A model generated the notes under the pieces. That model was not told where the DNA came from. It ran no database searches and worked only from the letters and a program-made list of their open reading frames with translations. 64,000 nucleotides of DNA from Pseudoalteromonas phenolica (GTDB lineage: Bacteria; Pseudomonadota; Gammaproteobacteria; Enterobacterales; Alteromonadaceae). Below are positions 18,779 through 28,413 of this stretch, piece by piece. Both the position numbers and the translations under genes were made by a program. The stretch's first letter is position 1. Each line of letters begins with the position of its first letter. The stretch is taken from the NCBI RefSeq assembly GCF_005886345.1, contig NZ_PNEC01000013.1:62001-126000 (forward strand), in the 5' to 3' direction.

Positions 18779-20926
18779 ATGCTAAAGCAAGCATTTGCAC
18801 TGTCTGTGGCAATCGCACTGACAGGCTGTAATAGCTCAAACGAACAAGTTGATTCAAACGTGGCAGTTCAAAATAAAACACAAGTTTCTTACCCTGATAC
18901 ACGTAAAGATAACGTGGTAGATACTTACTTCGGTCAACAAGTTGCTGATCCATACCGTTGGTTAGAAGATGATATGAGTGCAGAAACGGCTGAATGGGTA
19001 AAAGCGCAAAATAACACAACGTTTGATTACTTAGCTAATATCCCTTACCGCGATCAAATCAAAGAAACTTTAACCGAGTTAATGGATTTCGAAAAAATCG
19101 GCACGCCATTTAAAAAAGGCAAATACACTTATTTCTACAAAAATGATGGCTTACAAAATCAATATGTACTTTATCGCCAACTTGAAGATGGTGAGCCAGA
19201 AGTATTCTTAGATCCAAATACGTTCAGTGAAGATGGTACAACTTCTTTAGCGGGCATTAGCTTTACCGAAGATGGGTCACTGGTTGCTTACCAAATTTCT
19301 GAAGGCGGTAGTGACTGGCGTAAAGTCATTGTATTAGACACTGAAACCAAAAAACAAATTGGCGAAACGCTAGTTGATGTGAAGTTCAGTGGCATTTCTT
19401 GGTACGGCAATGAGGGTTTTTATTACTCAAGCTATGACAAACCAAAAGGCAGCGAGTTATCAGCAAAAACTGATCAGCATAAAGTATATTACCACCAACT
19501 AAACACGCCTCAGTCAGCAGATAAAGTCATTTATGGCGCAACAGCAAGCGAAAAACATCGTTATGTTGGCGCGAGCGTTACCAAAGATAAACATTATCTC
19601 ATTATTTCTGCCAGTGTTTCGACTTCTGGCAACAAGCTATTCATCAAAGATTTAACTAAGCCTAATAGCAAACTCGTTACTATTCTTGATCACACCAATT
19701 CAGACACATATGTGATGGATAGCGAAGGCAGTAAACTAACTCTAGTGACTAACCTTAACGCCCCAAATAAACGTATTGTTACCGTTGATGCGAACAATCC
19801 TGCACCAGCTAACTGGCAAGACCTTATCCCAGAAACTGAAAATGTACTAAGCCCAAGTATAGGTGGTGGTTATATCTTTGCAAGATACATGGTTGATGCC
19901 GTATCTAAAGTAAAGCAGTTTGATAAAAAAGGTAATTTAGTTCGTACGATTGAACTACCTGGTGTAGGCACAGCTTACGGTTTTCGTGGTGAGAAAGATG
20001 ACGAAGTTTTATATTATGCTTTTAGTAACTACAAAACACCAACTACGTCTTATAAGTTAGATATCAAATCAGGTAAGTCTGAAGTTTATCAAAAGCCTGA
20101 AATTAACTTTAACCCTGACAACTACGAATCAAAGCAAGTATTCTACACCTCAAAAGACGGCACCAAAGTGCCTATGATCATCACCTACAAGAAGGGCTTA
20201 GAACTTGATGGTTCAAACCCTACTATTTTGTATGGTTACGGTGGTTTTAACGTCAGTCTTACGCCTTCATTTAGTTCATCTCGAGCTGCATGGTTGAAAA
20301 TGGGTGGTGTTTACGCGGTAGCAAATATTCGTGGCGGTGGTGAATATGGTAAAAACTGGCACAAAGCGGGTACACAACTTCAGAAACAAAATGTTTTTGA
20401 TGACTTTATTGCCGCTGCTGAATACCTAATTGACAAAGACTACACGTCGAGCAAAAAGCTTGCTTTGAATGGTGGTTCAAATGGTGGCCTATTAGTCGGT
20501 GCTGTAATGACGCAGCGTCCAGAGCTGTTTAAAGTTGCACTGCCAGCTGTTGGTGTACTTGATATGTTGAGATATCACACGTTCACAGCAGGTGCAGGTT
20601 GGGCGTATGACTACGGCACAGCAGAACAAAGCAAAGAAATGTTCAAGTATCTTAAAAACTACTCACCTGTTCATAATGTAAAAGCGGGTGTGCAGTATCC
20701 AGCGACACTAGTAACAACAGGCGATCATGATGACCGCGTAGTACCTGCTCACTCTTACAAATTTGTAGCTGAACTACAAGACAAGCAAACAGGTTTAAAT
20801 CCAACGCTTATTCGTATTGAAACGAATGCAGGTCATGGCGCGGGTACACCGACCAGCAAGATCATCGACCAATACGCCGATATCTTTGGGTTCACATTAC
20901 ATAATATGGGTGTGACAAAGCTATAA
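18779..20926 (+). CDS. Prolyl oligopeptidase family (S9A) lipoprotein
   Basis: A 715-residue serine peptidase cutting after proline in short peptides. The first 50 residues hold a lipoprotein signal with lipobox LTGC, so it is probably anchored in the periplasm or outer membrane. A seven-bladed propeller follows, then an alpha/beta-hydrolase domain with nucleophile Ser567 (GGSNGG), the acid in DHDDRVVP and the His in AGHGAG. The N-terminal [28 protein letters not shown] pattern is diagnostic of the family. The ATG at 18779 follows an AAGGG ribosome binding site; an upstream in-frame codon has none. Monocistronic, with a terminator after it. Confidence 0.95.
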   Translation: MLKQAFALSVAIALTGCNSSNEQVDSNVAVQNKTQVSYPDTRKDNVVDTYFGQQVADPYRWLEDDMSAETAEWVKAQNNTTFDYLANIPYRDQIKETLTELMDFEKIGTPFKKGKYTYFYKNDGLQNQYVLYRQLEDGEPEVFLDPNTFSEDGTTSLAGISFTEDGSLVAYQISEGGSDWRKVIVLDTETKKQIGETLVDVKFSGISWYGNEGFYYSSYDKPKGSELSAKTDQHKVYYHQLNTPQSADKVIYGATASEKHRYVGASVTKDKHYLIISASVSTSGNKLFIKDLTKPNSKLVTILDHTNSDTYVMDSEGSKLTLVTNLNAPNKRIVTVDANNPAPANWQDLIPETENVLSPSIGGGYIFARYMVDAVSKVKQFDKKGNLVRTIELPGVGTAYGFRGEKDDEVLYYAFSNYKTPTTSYKLDIKSGKSEVYQKPEINFNPDNYESKQVFYTSKDGTKVPMIITYKKGLELDGSNPTILYGYGGFNVSLTPSFSSSRAAWLKMGGVYAVANIRGGGEYGKNWHKAGTQLQKQNVFDDFIAAAEYLIDKDYTSSKKLALNGGSNGGLLVGAVMTQRPELFKVALPAVGVLDMLRYHTFTAGAGWAYDYGTAEQSKEMFKYLKNYSPVHNVKAGVQYPATLVTTGDHDDRVVPAHSYKFVAELQDKQTGLNPTLIRIETNAGHGAGTPTSKIIDQYADIFGFTLHNMGVTKL

Positions 20927-20952
20927 TACTTGCTTAAACACAAAAAGATTTA

Positions 20953-20976
20953 GAGCACCATCTGGTGCTCTTTTCT
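20953..20976. terminator. Terminator between convergent prolyl oligopeptidase and CheY-like genes
   Basis: Stem AGAGCACCA/TGGTGCTCT-like with a two-base loop and a T-rich tail on the + strand. It lies between convergent genes and may serve both. Confidence 0.75.
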
Positions 20977-20994
20977 ATTGACTGAAATGAAAGG

Positions 20995-21363
20995 TTAAAC
21001 TGCTTCTCTTAGCCTTGAGAGCTGCTTTTCAAGTGTCTGTAAGTTGAAAGGCTTCAAAATAAAACCGCTTACTTTTTCTAATAAGGCTTGCTGTACTTTT
21101 TGCTTGTCGTTTTCACAAGTTACCATGATCACAGGAGTGTCTTTTAGCGCTTGATCATTTCGGATCGATTTAAGTAGTTGCTGACCATCCATTTTGGGCA
21201 TATTAAGATCTGTAATGACCAAATCATATTGATTATTTTTTAGCATCCCCAAAGCTTGAAAACCATCAACCGCTTCATCTAATTGCTTAAATCCAACGTG
21301 CCTCAACATATTCATCATAACATGACGCATAGCCACCATATCATCAACAACGAGTACCTTCAT
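20995..21363 (-). CDS. Single-domain response regulator (CheY-like)
   Basis: A 122-residue stand-alone receiver domain: acidic pair Asp7/Asp8 (VVDDMVAMR), phospho-acceptor Asp in VITDLNMPKMDG, and the Lys of FILKPFN. The EAVDGFQAL helix is close to CheY. There is no output domain, so it works by protein contact, at the flagellar motor or inside a phosphorelay. A GGGAG ribosome binding site precedes the ATG. No chemotaxis or kinase gene is adjacent, so its partner is unknown. Confidence 0.92.
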   Translation of the reverse strand: MKVLVVDDMVAMRHVMMNMLRHVGFKQLDEAVDGFQALGMLKNNQYDLVITDLNMPKMDGQQLLKSIRNDQALKDTPVIMVTCENDKQKVQQALLEKVSGFILKPFNLQTLEKQLSRLREAV

Positions 21364-21483
21364 TAGAAAAGTCTCCCTACTAAACAGCTTTAATCTATCA
21401 ATAATAAATATAGAACATGATAGAGAAATTACTGCAGAAATCTTGATAACGCCATTACAGCGCCTTACATATACTATTTTAAA

Positions 21484-21948
21484 TTATGCTTTATTGAGAG
21501 GTAATTCCATAAATACACTAAGGGGGTTGTCTCGATATAAACCAAAGCGTTCACATCGTTTAAATCCTAAGCTTTCATATAAGCTTATCGCCTCAGATTG
21601 CCCTGAGCCTGTTTCTAAGCGCATCATCGGGATCTGTGCTTCACCAGCATAATGTAAGAGTGTCTGCATGACTCTTTTTGACAAGCCTTTGCCACGATAG
21701 GCAGGTTTAACGTATAAACGTTTAAGTTCACCATATAAGGTTTGATCAAACTGTTTAACTATCGCACCACATGCAACAATGCCATCTTCATTTTGCAATC
21801 CGATAGCACGCACATTTGGCTGCCGTAACTCGCTTAACGCCAATGACTGATCACTGGCAATAGGGTACAAAGTATTCATTAGTCGGTCAATTTCAGAGAA
21901 AACATCGATCACATTGGGATCTTCTGGGTTTAAGTCGACTAATTGCAT
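21484..21948 (-). CDS. GNAT-family N-acetyltransferase
   Basis: A 154-residue acetyltransferase. The acetyl-CoA binding loop is seen in LKRLYVKPAYRGKGLSKRVM (R-G-K-G-L), and the family C-terminal beta-strand in MMRLETGSGQSEAISLYESLGFKRCERFGLY. This matches small GNATs acting on small molecules or protein termini; the substrate cannot be inferred. It lies 120 bases upstream of the cheY-like gene on the same strand, with no terminator seen between them, so read-through is possible. Confidence 0.88.
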   Translation of the reverse strand: MQLVDLNPEDPNVIDVFSEIDRLMNTLYPIASDQSLALSELRQPNVRAIGLQNEDGIVACGAIVKQFDQTLYGELKRLYVKPAYRGKGLSKRVMQTLLHYAGEAQIPMMRLETGSGQSEAISLYESLGFKRCERFGLYRDNPLSVFMELPLNKA

Positions 21949-22397
21949 GTTGTGTCAAATCCTATTTGATATCTAAAAGCAGCCACAAACTATACCTGCT
22001 AGAAATAAATGAACAAGTTAATTTAACTGATATAAACAACTATTTAACTTAAAAGTTAGTGTAGATCAGTAATATCAATCTCTATACTGATTGAATTTAA
22101 AACACCTTCTCTGAAATCAAGTAAGAAGGGTTAAATTAGCGTCTCTATTTTTAGTTAGTAAAAATATGTTCTAGTTATCATATTTGACTATCAAACAGGC
22201 CGATTAATTCAATCTAAAAGCCAATAATTTATAAAAATATATAGCAAAATCTAGCATTATCCACATCAAACCTAGCTGTTCGGACCTAAATACAATACAA
22301 ACTAAAACAGGTTGTTTCGGTTAGACAAATACTGATCCAGTAAATAATGCTCAGCCTTGTAAAGCCCCTTTACAAAATGACAGGGTAATAAAACAGG
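21949..22397. other. Intergenic region with one 19-bp palindrome
   Basis: About 450 bases of AT-rich sequence between two reverse-strand genes. Apart from the palindrome at 22357-22375 I see no repeat, RNA structure or small ORF with a convincing ribosome binding site. It must contain the promoter of the acetyltransferase gene. Confidence 0.4.
22357..22375. repeat. 19-bp palindrome copy (candidate parS)
   Basis: TTGTAAAGCCCCTTTACAA. The eight-base arms TTGTAAAG/CTTTACAA are perfect around a three-base centre. It is the exact reverse complement of the copy at 31664 and sits 22 bases past the 3' end of the methyltransferase gene. There is no loop or T tract, so it is not a terminator. Confidence 0.7.
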
Positions 22398-23330
22398 TCA
22401 AGAAGTGCTAAACAAAAGGCTTTTTAAGCTCGCTTCAGGATCTGCATCAACAAATTCAGGAGGATTATCTAAACGCTTTTCAAAAGTCATTTGCGGCGCA
22501 TATTCAGCCATTTCATCAATCAAAAACTGAGTAGTTAAATCAGGATCATTGACACAAGCAAGCACTTGACCATTTTCAGCCAAGAACTCATGCAAACGCC
22601 TTAAAATCTTTTTATAGTCTTTGGTTAACGCAAAACTCCCTTTTTGAAAACTAGGAGGATCAATAATAATCAGATCATATGGGCCATATTTTTTTACTTT
22701 GCCCCAGGACTTGAAAAGATCGTGCCCAAGAAAGCTAACTGCCGCTAAATCATGCTCATTTAACTGATGATTTTGCCGTCCTTTAGATAATGCAGCCTTA
22801 GCCATATCTAGATTCACAACACTTGTTGCCTCTCCAGCTATTGCGGCGACAGAAAAACCACAAGTATAGGCAAATAGATTTAACACCCGCTTATTACGAC
22901 TATTCTCTAGCACCCACTTTCGGCCATAACGCATATCCAAAAACAACCCATTATTCTGCTTTTGTCCTAGATCTAGACGGAAAGTTAACCCATTTTCAGT
23001 CACATTTTGCTGAGCTTGTAGCTCACCAAATAATACTTCGATTGGTGCGCCTGATTGATATCTGTGCTGTAGTAACACACTTTGCACTTGAGAGTGCCAA
23101 GCACTCCATGCCAACCAAGTATCAACATGTCGTTTTAGCGCAGCAATAAAATGAGCATCAACTTCTTTAAATAAAGAAATCAATACTTGCCCGTTTAGCC
23201 AATCAATTGTTAACTGCTCAAGCCCATCATAAGCACGACCTCGGCCATGAAATAAGCGACGAATTTCGGTTGGAAGTGGTGTGATATTAGCTAAATGCGT
23301 ATCAAGGTAGGAAAGGGCGGATAACTGCAT
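22398..23330 (-). CDS. Class I SAM-dependent methyltransferase (rRNA methylase RlmI/K-like)
   Basis: A 310-residue methyltransferase. The SAM-binding motif I region is LNLFAYTCGFSVAAIAGEA, followed by VVNLDMAKAALSKGRQNHQLN and the catalytic motif IV DLIIIDPPSFQKGSF. This set is typical of the RlmI/RlmK-type 23S rRNA cytosine/guanine methylase group, but the protein lacks the ~80-residue N-terminal PUA domain of RlmI and so is a shorter relative. Target base unknown. It is the only gene on its transcript as far as can be seen. Confidence 0.85.
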   Translation of the reverse strand: MQLSALSYLDTHLANITPLPTEIRRLFHGRGRAYDGLEQLTIDWLNGQVLISLFKEVDAHFIAALKRHVDTWLAWSAWHSQVQSVLLQHRYQSGAPIEVLFGELQAQQNVTENGLTFRLDLGQKQNNGLFLDMRYGRKWVLENSRNKRVLNLFAYTCGFSVAAIAGEATSVVNLDMAKAALSKGRQNHQLNEHDLAAVSFLGHDLFKSWGKVKKYGPYDLIIIDPPSFQKGSFALTKDYKKILRRLHEFLAENGQVLACVNDPDLTTQFLIDEMAEYAPQMTFEKRLDNPPEFVDADPEASLKSLLFSTS

Positions 23331-23413
23331 AATCGGCTCAAAAAAATTAATGTGGGGCTATTGTACTGGTAAACAACAAAAGCCCCAATGAATGATTTTA
23401 TATGTTGAGTCAA

Positions 23414-24307
23414 CTAGCAACTTTGCGCGTTTTTAACAAACTCAGAATAGATTGAGTCTTTAATTAACCTATCTGGCGTAAATGCATAATAATGCTGATA
23501 CACATTTTCTATACTACCCAGGTAAGTGACATCATGTGCTTTTTGTATTTCTTGCTTAATAGATAAAGGCGCTGGAAAAATACCAAACCCTTGTTCACCT
23601 AATGCCTTCATTAATGCACTATCGTCCACATGACCCGCAACAGAAACCTCAAGCTCAAGATCTTCTAACCAAAACTTAATTGCATTGGTTACTGGACTTG
23701 TCTTGGCCGGTAATATCACAGGAAGTTCACTTAATGAATTTGGGAATTGACCTTGGGCACTGTTTTGTAAATTGGCTTTGCCAAAAAAACCCAATTGGCT
23801 TTTACCTATTTCATGACAAAATGCTTTGAATGGCAAACTGCTATCTAGTGGCTTATCAGCCAAAACTAAATCCAACTTATGGGTAGCCATTTGAGCTAAT
23901 AATTCAGCTTGCTGGCCATCGATACAATGCAAGTTTGAAATTCGCTCATTCTCAATCAATGGAGCCAACCACTTTGACACTAAAGACTTAGGCAGAGAAT
24001 CAGAGATCCCCACTCGTAATGTTTTTGAGACATTACTCATATCACCCTGAGTTGTTTCGAGCCACTCCTCAGCAATCGCAAACATATCATCGGCGTACTG
24101 TTTAGTTACTTGCCCAAACTCAGTTAATCTGAGTCCACGCCCTTCTCTTAAAAACAAAGGTTTACCCAATCTATGCTCTAAACTGGTAATTTGCGCACTC
24201 ACAGTTTGTGGTGTGAGATGCAAAACTTTACTGGCTGCTGCAATACTGCCATGACGACTCACCTGCCAAAAATAATAGAGGTGATTATAATTAATGTTGG
24301 TAATCAT
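23414..24307 (-). CDS. nhaR: LysR-family regulator, NhaR-like
   Basis: A 297-residue LysR-type regulator. The N-terminus NINYNHLYYFWQVSRHGSIAAASKVLHLTPQTVSAQI is very close to that of NhaR, the sodium-responsive activator of the Na+/H+ antiporter gene nhaA; the helix-turn-helix spans about residues 18-40. The C-terminal part is the ligand-binding domain. It is divergent from the small gene at 24431, with about 120 bases between them, which is where LysR regulators usually bind. No nhaA lies nearby, so the regulated target is not shown by context. Confidence 0.85.
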   Translation of the reverse strand: MITNINYNHLYYFWQVSRHGSIAAASKVLHLTPQTVSAQITSLEHRLGKPLFLREGRGLRLTEFGQVTKQYADDMFAIAEEWLETTQGDMSNVSKTLRVGISDSLPKSLVSKWLAPLIENERISNLHCIDGQQAELLAQMATHKLDLVLADKPLDSSLPFKAFCHEIGKSQLGFFGKANLQNSAQGQFPNSLSELPVILPAKTSPVTNAIKFWLEDLELEVSVAGHVDDSALMKALGEQGFGIFPAPLSIKQEIQKAHDVTYLGSIENVYQHYYAFTPDRLIKDSIYSEFVKNAQSC

Positions 24308-24430
24308 TCGATTTCACCGAACCCTAAATAAGATTTAATCAGCTTTTTTCTTTTCTATTACATTAGTAGATTAATTCCATCGCTGCAATATATCGCGATA
24401 AAACTTTATAAACTGCATGGAATTTGAACA

Positions 24431-24733
24431 ATGAAACTTATTTTGACGCTACAAGACAAATTACAGAATGCTGCGACAAAAATGCAGATTTCTAGACTGG
24501 TGAATAACAAATTAGCTAAATACAGTGACAACATTCGTAAAATCACCATTAGCGTCAAAGACATTCCACAAGATAAACAATCAACAATGAAACAATGCAG
24601 CATTGAATTATTATTACCTGGCCTGCCAAGTATGCAGATAAAAGCCAGAGGTAAAGATTTAATCCAAGCAACCAAGCGCGCTTTACAGTATTCACAACAG
24701 CAGCTGGCGCATAAATACCAGCTGGGTCATTGA
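24431..24733 (+). CDS. HPF/RaiA-like small protein (ribosome hibernation fold, tentative)
   Basis: A 100-residue basic protein. The layout, an N-terminal helix-strand segment (ISRLVNNKLAKYSDNIRKITISVKD) and a later IELLLPGLPSMQIKARGKDLIQATKRALQYSQQQL helix, follows the beta-alpha-beta-beta-beta-alpha pattern of HPF/RaiA, which bind the 30S decoding centre in stationary phase. Similarity is moderate, and other small double-stranded-RNA-binding-like folds are possible. It is transcribed divergently from the nhaR-like gene and may be controlled by it. Confidence 0.6.
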   Translation: MKLILTLQDKLQNAATKMQISRLVNNKLAKYSDNIRKITISVKDIPQDKQSTMKQCSIELLLPGLPSMQIKARGKDLIQATKRALQYSQQQLAHKYQLGH

Positions 24734-24919
24734 TTCCCAAGCACTTGCCGTGGCAAGGACGCCATGATTTTTATACAGACTGAGAGCAGTAAACCTACTG
24801 ATTAATAACTCAGTGTTTAAGTTATTTTTTACTGTTATTCTAAATGCCATCACCGTTTATTTAGCCTATTTACAGCGACATGTTAAACTGCCTCTGACAA
24901 ACAAGTAGAGACAGTTATT

Positions 24920-25333
24920 ATGTTAGTTTTATCAAACAATGTTGAAATTCCAGCTTGGCAATTAGAGTTTTCAGCAATACGCGCGCAAGGTGCTGGAGGG
25001 CAAAATGTAAATAAAGTCTCTACAGCAATCCATTTAAAGTTTGATATTAAACGCTCTTCACTTCCCTCCTTTTATAAAGAGAGGTTACTGGCCCTCAAAG
25101 ACTCTAGGATCACTAAAGAAGGCGTGATTGTGATCAAGGCACAATCACACCGTAGCCAAGAAATGAATAAAGAAGAATCTTTAGAGCGATTGAAAGCCCT
25201 TATTTTGGATGCCATCAAAGTTCAAAAGGCACGTAGAGATACAAAACCTACCCGTAGCTCTCAGCGAAAACGCGTTGATAGCAAAGTTAAAAAAGGTAAA
25301 ACCAAGCAGTTACGTAAACGAGTTGATTACTAA
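24920..25333 (+). CDS. arfB: Ribosome rescue peptidyl-tRNA hydrolase ArfB
   Basis: A 137-residue protein of the ArfB/YaeJ family, which frees ribosomes stalled at the end of broken mRNAs by hydrolysing peptidyl-tRNA. The catalytic GGQ is at residues 26-28 within AQGAGGQNVNKVSTA. The C-terminal tail is highly basic (TRSSQRKRVDSKVKKGKTKQLRKR), as needed to enter the empty mRNA channel. Length and order match the family exactly. Monocistronic. Confidence 0.95.
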   Translation: MLVLSNNVEIPAWQLEFSAIRAQGAGGQNVNKVSTAIHLKFDIKRSSLPSFYKERLLALKDSRITKEGVIVIKAQSHRSQEMNKEESLERLKALILDAIKVQKARRDTKPTRSSQRKRVDSKVKKGKTKQLRKRVDY

Positions 25334-25463
25334 TTAATCCTTCTTGCCCCTATTTTGGTGATTAAATTATTGCAGTTAGTTATAAAATTGTTTAATAATA
25401 ATGAAGTTAAAAAGTATTAGACTTTTTAAGATTAAGGTAAGCCAAAAACGACTAGGACGAAAT

Positions 25464-26003
25464 ATGAAATCTCAACTCGCGTTATTATTCACTGCTATTA
25501 CAGCACTATCAGGCTGTTCAACAACAACTGTCGAGCGAACTGTAAAAGACGGTGTTAATGGTGCAATAAACGGTATCCTTGGTTCTACAAGCCCATCAGC
25601 TCCTGTAACAAATACACCTAATCAATCTGGTAATTATTCGGTAAAGCGTGAAAAGATTTACATACTCGATGCCAAGAAAACATCTAGAGATTATGGGCAA
25701 TCAACAATTAGTAAATCCGAACGTAACCCAAATGATAAGACTAGACTCACAATAGAGCGTTCTTTTCACCCTCGCATTGGCAATGTCGCCTTCGAGGGCT
25801 ATCTATATGAGTATTCACCAGAAGGCTGGTTAGTCAATACAAGTACAAAATTTGACTCTAATTATAATAAGAATATCACACTACCAGCTGGTCAGTACTA
25901 CATTAAAGCTCAAACTAGAGGTGTTGATAGAAAGTCCTATGCTACAGGTACAATTACCATTGATCCATTTGTCACCAATTACATTACTTTAGAGTTTGAG
26001 TAG
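25464..26003 (+). CDS. Predicted lipoprotein, unknown function
   Basis: A 179-residue protein with a type II signal (MKSQLALLFTAITALSGC); the lipobox LSGC makes Cys18 the first mature residue. A low-complexity Ser/Thr/Pro linker follows, then a beta-rich domain (LTIERSFHPRIGNVAFEGYLYEYSPEGW, NITLPAGQYYIKAQTRG) that could be a carbohydrate-binding or immunoglobulin-like fold. The ATG at 25464 has an AGGACGAA ribosome binding site; the longer in-frame ORF from 25401 lacks one and would hide the signal. I do not recognise the family. Confidence 0.75.
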   Translation: MKSQLALLFTAITALSGCSTTTVERTVKDGVNGAINGILGSTSPSAPVTNTPNQSGNYSVKREKIYILDAKKTSRDYGQSTISKSERNPNDKTRLTIERSFHPRIGNVAFEGYLYEYSPEGWLVNTSTKFDSNYNKNITLPAGQYYIKAQTRGVDRKSYATGTITIDPFVTNYITLEFE

Positions 26004-26014
26004 TTTCAGAACTT

Positions 26015-26046
26015 AAAAGCCCCAACTCAGACGAGAAGGGGCTTTT
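26015..26046. terminator. Bidirectional terminator between convergent lipoprotein and kinase genes
   Basis: Stem AAAAGCCCC/GGGGCTTTT around a 14-base loop, so each strand ends in a T run. It sits between convergent genes. Confidence 0.85.
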
Positions 26047-26077
26047 CAAATTTGCCAAGTTTAATTAAGCACTCTGT

Positions 26078-27298
26078 TTAATCAGGAAATACAACTTTAA
26101 ACTTTGCGCCTCCCAAATGACTGTCTTCAATAACACACTTACTTTTATGCCAATGTAGTATTTTTTGCACTATGGCAAGACCTAAGCCATATCCGCCAAG
26201 TTGCTTGTTGCGACTTTTATCTACTCTCACAAAAGGCGTAAATACAGCTTCTCGCTTATCTTCTGATATACCCTCGCCATCATCAGATACACTGAATTCT
26301 ATAGCCTCTGAATGCTTGTGAAGCGACACTGCAATTTTACTCTTGCCATACTTATCAGCATTTTGCAGTAAGTTTTGCAACACTCTAGCGATATAATGTG
26401 CATTCGCATTGATGGTAATATCTTCATCAACTTCTACACTAAAGACTTTTTGACTGACAGCCTGAAGCTTTGAAATTTGCTCATTAACTAATTCTGTTAA
26501 GTTAAATGGGCTCTGCTCTAGGTTCTCACCAGCAATCTCAAGGCGAGCATAACCCAGCATTTCTTCTATTAAGCCTTCCATTTCTTGCACATCATCTTGC
26601 ATACCTGCAATTTGCTCATGGTGTGTTTGATGAAGCATCGCCAAAGCAAATTTTAGCCGCGCCAGAGGTGTTCTCAACTCATGAGAGACCGCGCTCACTA
26701 ATTCTTTTTGATCCGCCATCAAACTTGCAACTTTCAAGGCCATAACATGAAATTGCTCGGTTAAATCCGAAATTGCAGAAAAGCGAGATGTTTTTTGCTC
26801 AACGTTTAAATCACCTTCAGCTAATTGCTCTGTAACTCGCTTAAATTGCATTAGATCTAGCCATAAAGGCCTTAGCCAAAGCACCAACAACATACATAGA
26901 ATCAAAAATGAAAAGAACTTATAAAGATAAATCTTCTTGGAAGTAGGGGCAGCAGGTAAAAAAGGTCCTAACTGCACCAAAGTGACTTTATCCTTTAGCA
27001 AAAAAGACAACAACGCATGACCTTTTTCGTCATACGTTGTGATTATCTCAGCATTTAAAAGTTCAGCTCTTTGTTCTGGCAACCAAGCTATGCTATCAAT
27101 GTCTAACCCTCTTAATTGAGGCTGAAGTTGTAATTCATCGGCAAGGTGAGCTTGCAGTGTTTTTGCAACTTGCTTAGCATGGCTAAATTCATCGGGTGTA
27201 TGTTCTACCCAGTTCTTCCAGATATATTCACTGGCCTGATTAATTGCGACAATCGATACAAAAACAAACAAATAAAGGCTAAAAAGCAGTTTTATCAT
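26078..27298 (-). CDS. Sensor histidine kinase, RstB-like
   Basis: A 406-residue inner-membrane kinase. An N-terminal helix, a periplasmic domain of about 110 residues and a second helix (FFSFLILCMLLVLWLRPLW) are followed by a HAMP linker, an H-box SAVSHELRTPLARL, the N-box LLQNADKYG and the G-boxes DDGEGIS and GGYGLGLAIV. The order and the RPLWLDLMQF stretch after helix two resemble RstB. It starts 15 bases after the response regulator gene and is the last gene of a four-gene operon whose first product is a MipA-type outer-membrane protein. It probably senses an envelope signal. Confidence 0.92.
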   Translation of the reverse strand: MIKLLFSLYLFVFVSIVAINQASEYIWKNWVEHTPDEFSHAKQVAKTLQAHLADELQLQPQLRGLDIDSIAWLPEQRAELLNAEIITTYDEKGHALLSFLLKDKVTLVQLGPFLPAAPTSKKIYLYKFFSFLILCMLLVLWLRPLWLDLMQFKRVTEQLAEGDLNVEQKTSRFSAISDLTEQFHVMALKVASLMADQKELVSAVSHELRTPLARLKFALAMLHQTHHEQIAGMQDDVQEMEGLIEEMLGYARLEIAGENLEQSPFNLTELVNEQISKLQAVSQKVFSVEVDEDITINANAHYIARVLQNLLQNADKYGKSKIAVSLHKHSEAIEFSVSDDGEGISEDKREAVFTPFVRVDKSRNKQLGGYGLGLAIVQKILHWHKSKCVIEDSHLGGAKFKVVFPD

Positions 27299-27313
27299 TA
27301 CTTTTTATTTCTT

Positions 27314-28003
27314 TTATTGCCAAGCTGACTTAGAACATAAATAACCTTTACCCCATACTGTGATGAGTCTGAAAGGCTGTTCAAGGTTATCACCTAGCTT
27401 TTTACGCAAACGTGAAATACGTACATCCACGCTTCTATCTAAGCCATCATATTCTCTACCAACCACATGCTTATAGATATATTCTCGACTTTGAGTTTCA
27501 CCCGCATTACTGGCAAGAGTCCATAATAAGTCAAATTCATAACTTGTCAGCTCAACTTCTTCACCTTCTAGGTAAACTCGTCTGTCGGCTTTGTCTATCT
27601 GCAATTTACCTAGTACAAGTGTATCTAGCTCTTTTTTCTCGGTAGTGCATCGTCTGAGTAAGGCATTTAATCGAGCAAGCAATACAAAAGGCTCTACAGG
27701 TTTAATAACATAATCATCGGCACCTATTTCGAGGCCTTTAACCTGATCAAAGTCATTGTCTTTAGCACTTAAGAAAAGCACTGGACCAAAGTATTCATTG
27801 CGAATAGCTCGACAAATGCTAAAACCATCTTGGTTTGGCAGCATAATATCTAAGATCACAATATCTGGCTGGCTTTCAATAATGGTTTCAGCAGCATGTG
27901 CACCATCATGTACCACATCAACTTCAAATCCGTTTCCCTGTAAAAATTGCGCTGTTAATGAAGCTAATCTTTCATCATCTTCAACTAAGATTACTTTTGA
28001 CAT
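27314..28003 (-). CDS. OmpR-family response regulator, RstA-like
   Basis: A 229-residue regulator: receiver domain with phospho-acceptor Asp in DIVILDIMLPNQDG and switch Lys in DYVIKPVEP, then a winged-helix DNA-binding domain (LTSYEFDLLWTLASNAGETQSREYIYKHVVGREYDGLDRSVDVRISRLRKKLGD). The ATG at 28003 overlaps the stop codon of the DUF3019 gene (TAATG), so translation is coupled. A TTG five codons upstream is a poorer start. It is the cognate partner of the kinase that follows. Confidence 0.94.
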   Translation of the reverse strand: MSKVILVEDDERLASLTAQFLQGNGFEVDVVHDGAHAAETIIESQPDIVILDIMLPNQDGFSICRAIRNEYFGPVLFLSAKDNDFDQVKGLEIGADDYVIKPVEPFVLLARLNALLRRCTTEKKELDTLVLGKLQIDKADRRVYLEGEEVELTSYEFDLLWTLASNAGETQSREYIYKHVVGREYDGLDRSVDVRISRLRKKLGDNLEQPFRLITVWGKGYLCSKSAWQ

Positions 28004-28413
28004 TAAAATAGGCTCCAATTGGATTTTAATTTGCGACGATATTTTTGACTATTCATCGCATGCACTTTAACGGTTTGCTCTAACACTGTCTCTTGGTGAC
28101 TGTTTTTGAGGCTGAATACCATGGTTTTACTAAGTTTAACTGTTATAAACTCGTCGACTTTACTACGTTTTTTCCAACATGTAAGAGACTTGTGATCTTG
28201 AAATAAACAGATATCTAATGATTCTGGTACTTGCCAGGTTACACGCGCTTTCATCTCACATTGCTCTCCCAGGCTTTTCACAACACAAGTGACAGGTTTA
28301 ATGGAAAAAGAGAGTTGAGGTTGCGTGTTTGCGTCGGTTGATTCTTGAGCATAACTGACGTTTGATGATAGCAAGACGCCTATTAAAACAGAAGAGAGGC
28401 ACTTAAAAGTCAT
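28003..28413 (-). CDS. DUF3019 exported protein
   Basis: A 136-residue protein with a signal peptide ending around SNVSYA. The DUF3019 signature is clear: FSIKPVTCVVKSLGEQCEMKARVTW and CLFQDHKSLTCWK, with four cysteines likely to form two disulfides in the periplasm. It overlaps the end of the upstream MipA gene by 11 bases and the start of the regulator gene by one base. DUF3019 proteins are known mainly beside MipA/OmpV and RstAB-like pairs; a role as an auxiliary periplasmic sensor is an inference from this. Confidence 0.88.
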   Translation of the reverse strand: MTFKCLSSVLIGVLLSSNVSYAQESTDANTQPQLSFSIKPVTCVVKSLGEQCEMKARVTWQVPESLDICLFQDHKSLTCWKKRSKVDEFITVKLSKTMVFSLKNSHQETVLEQTVKVHAMNSQKYRRKLKSNWSLF

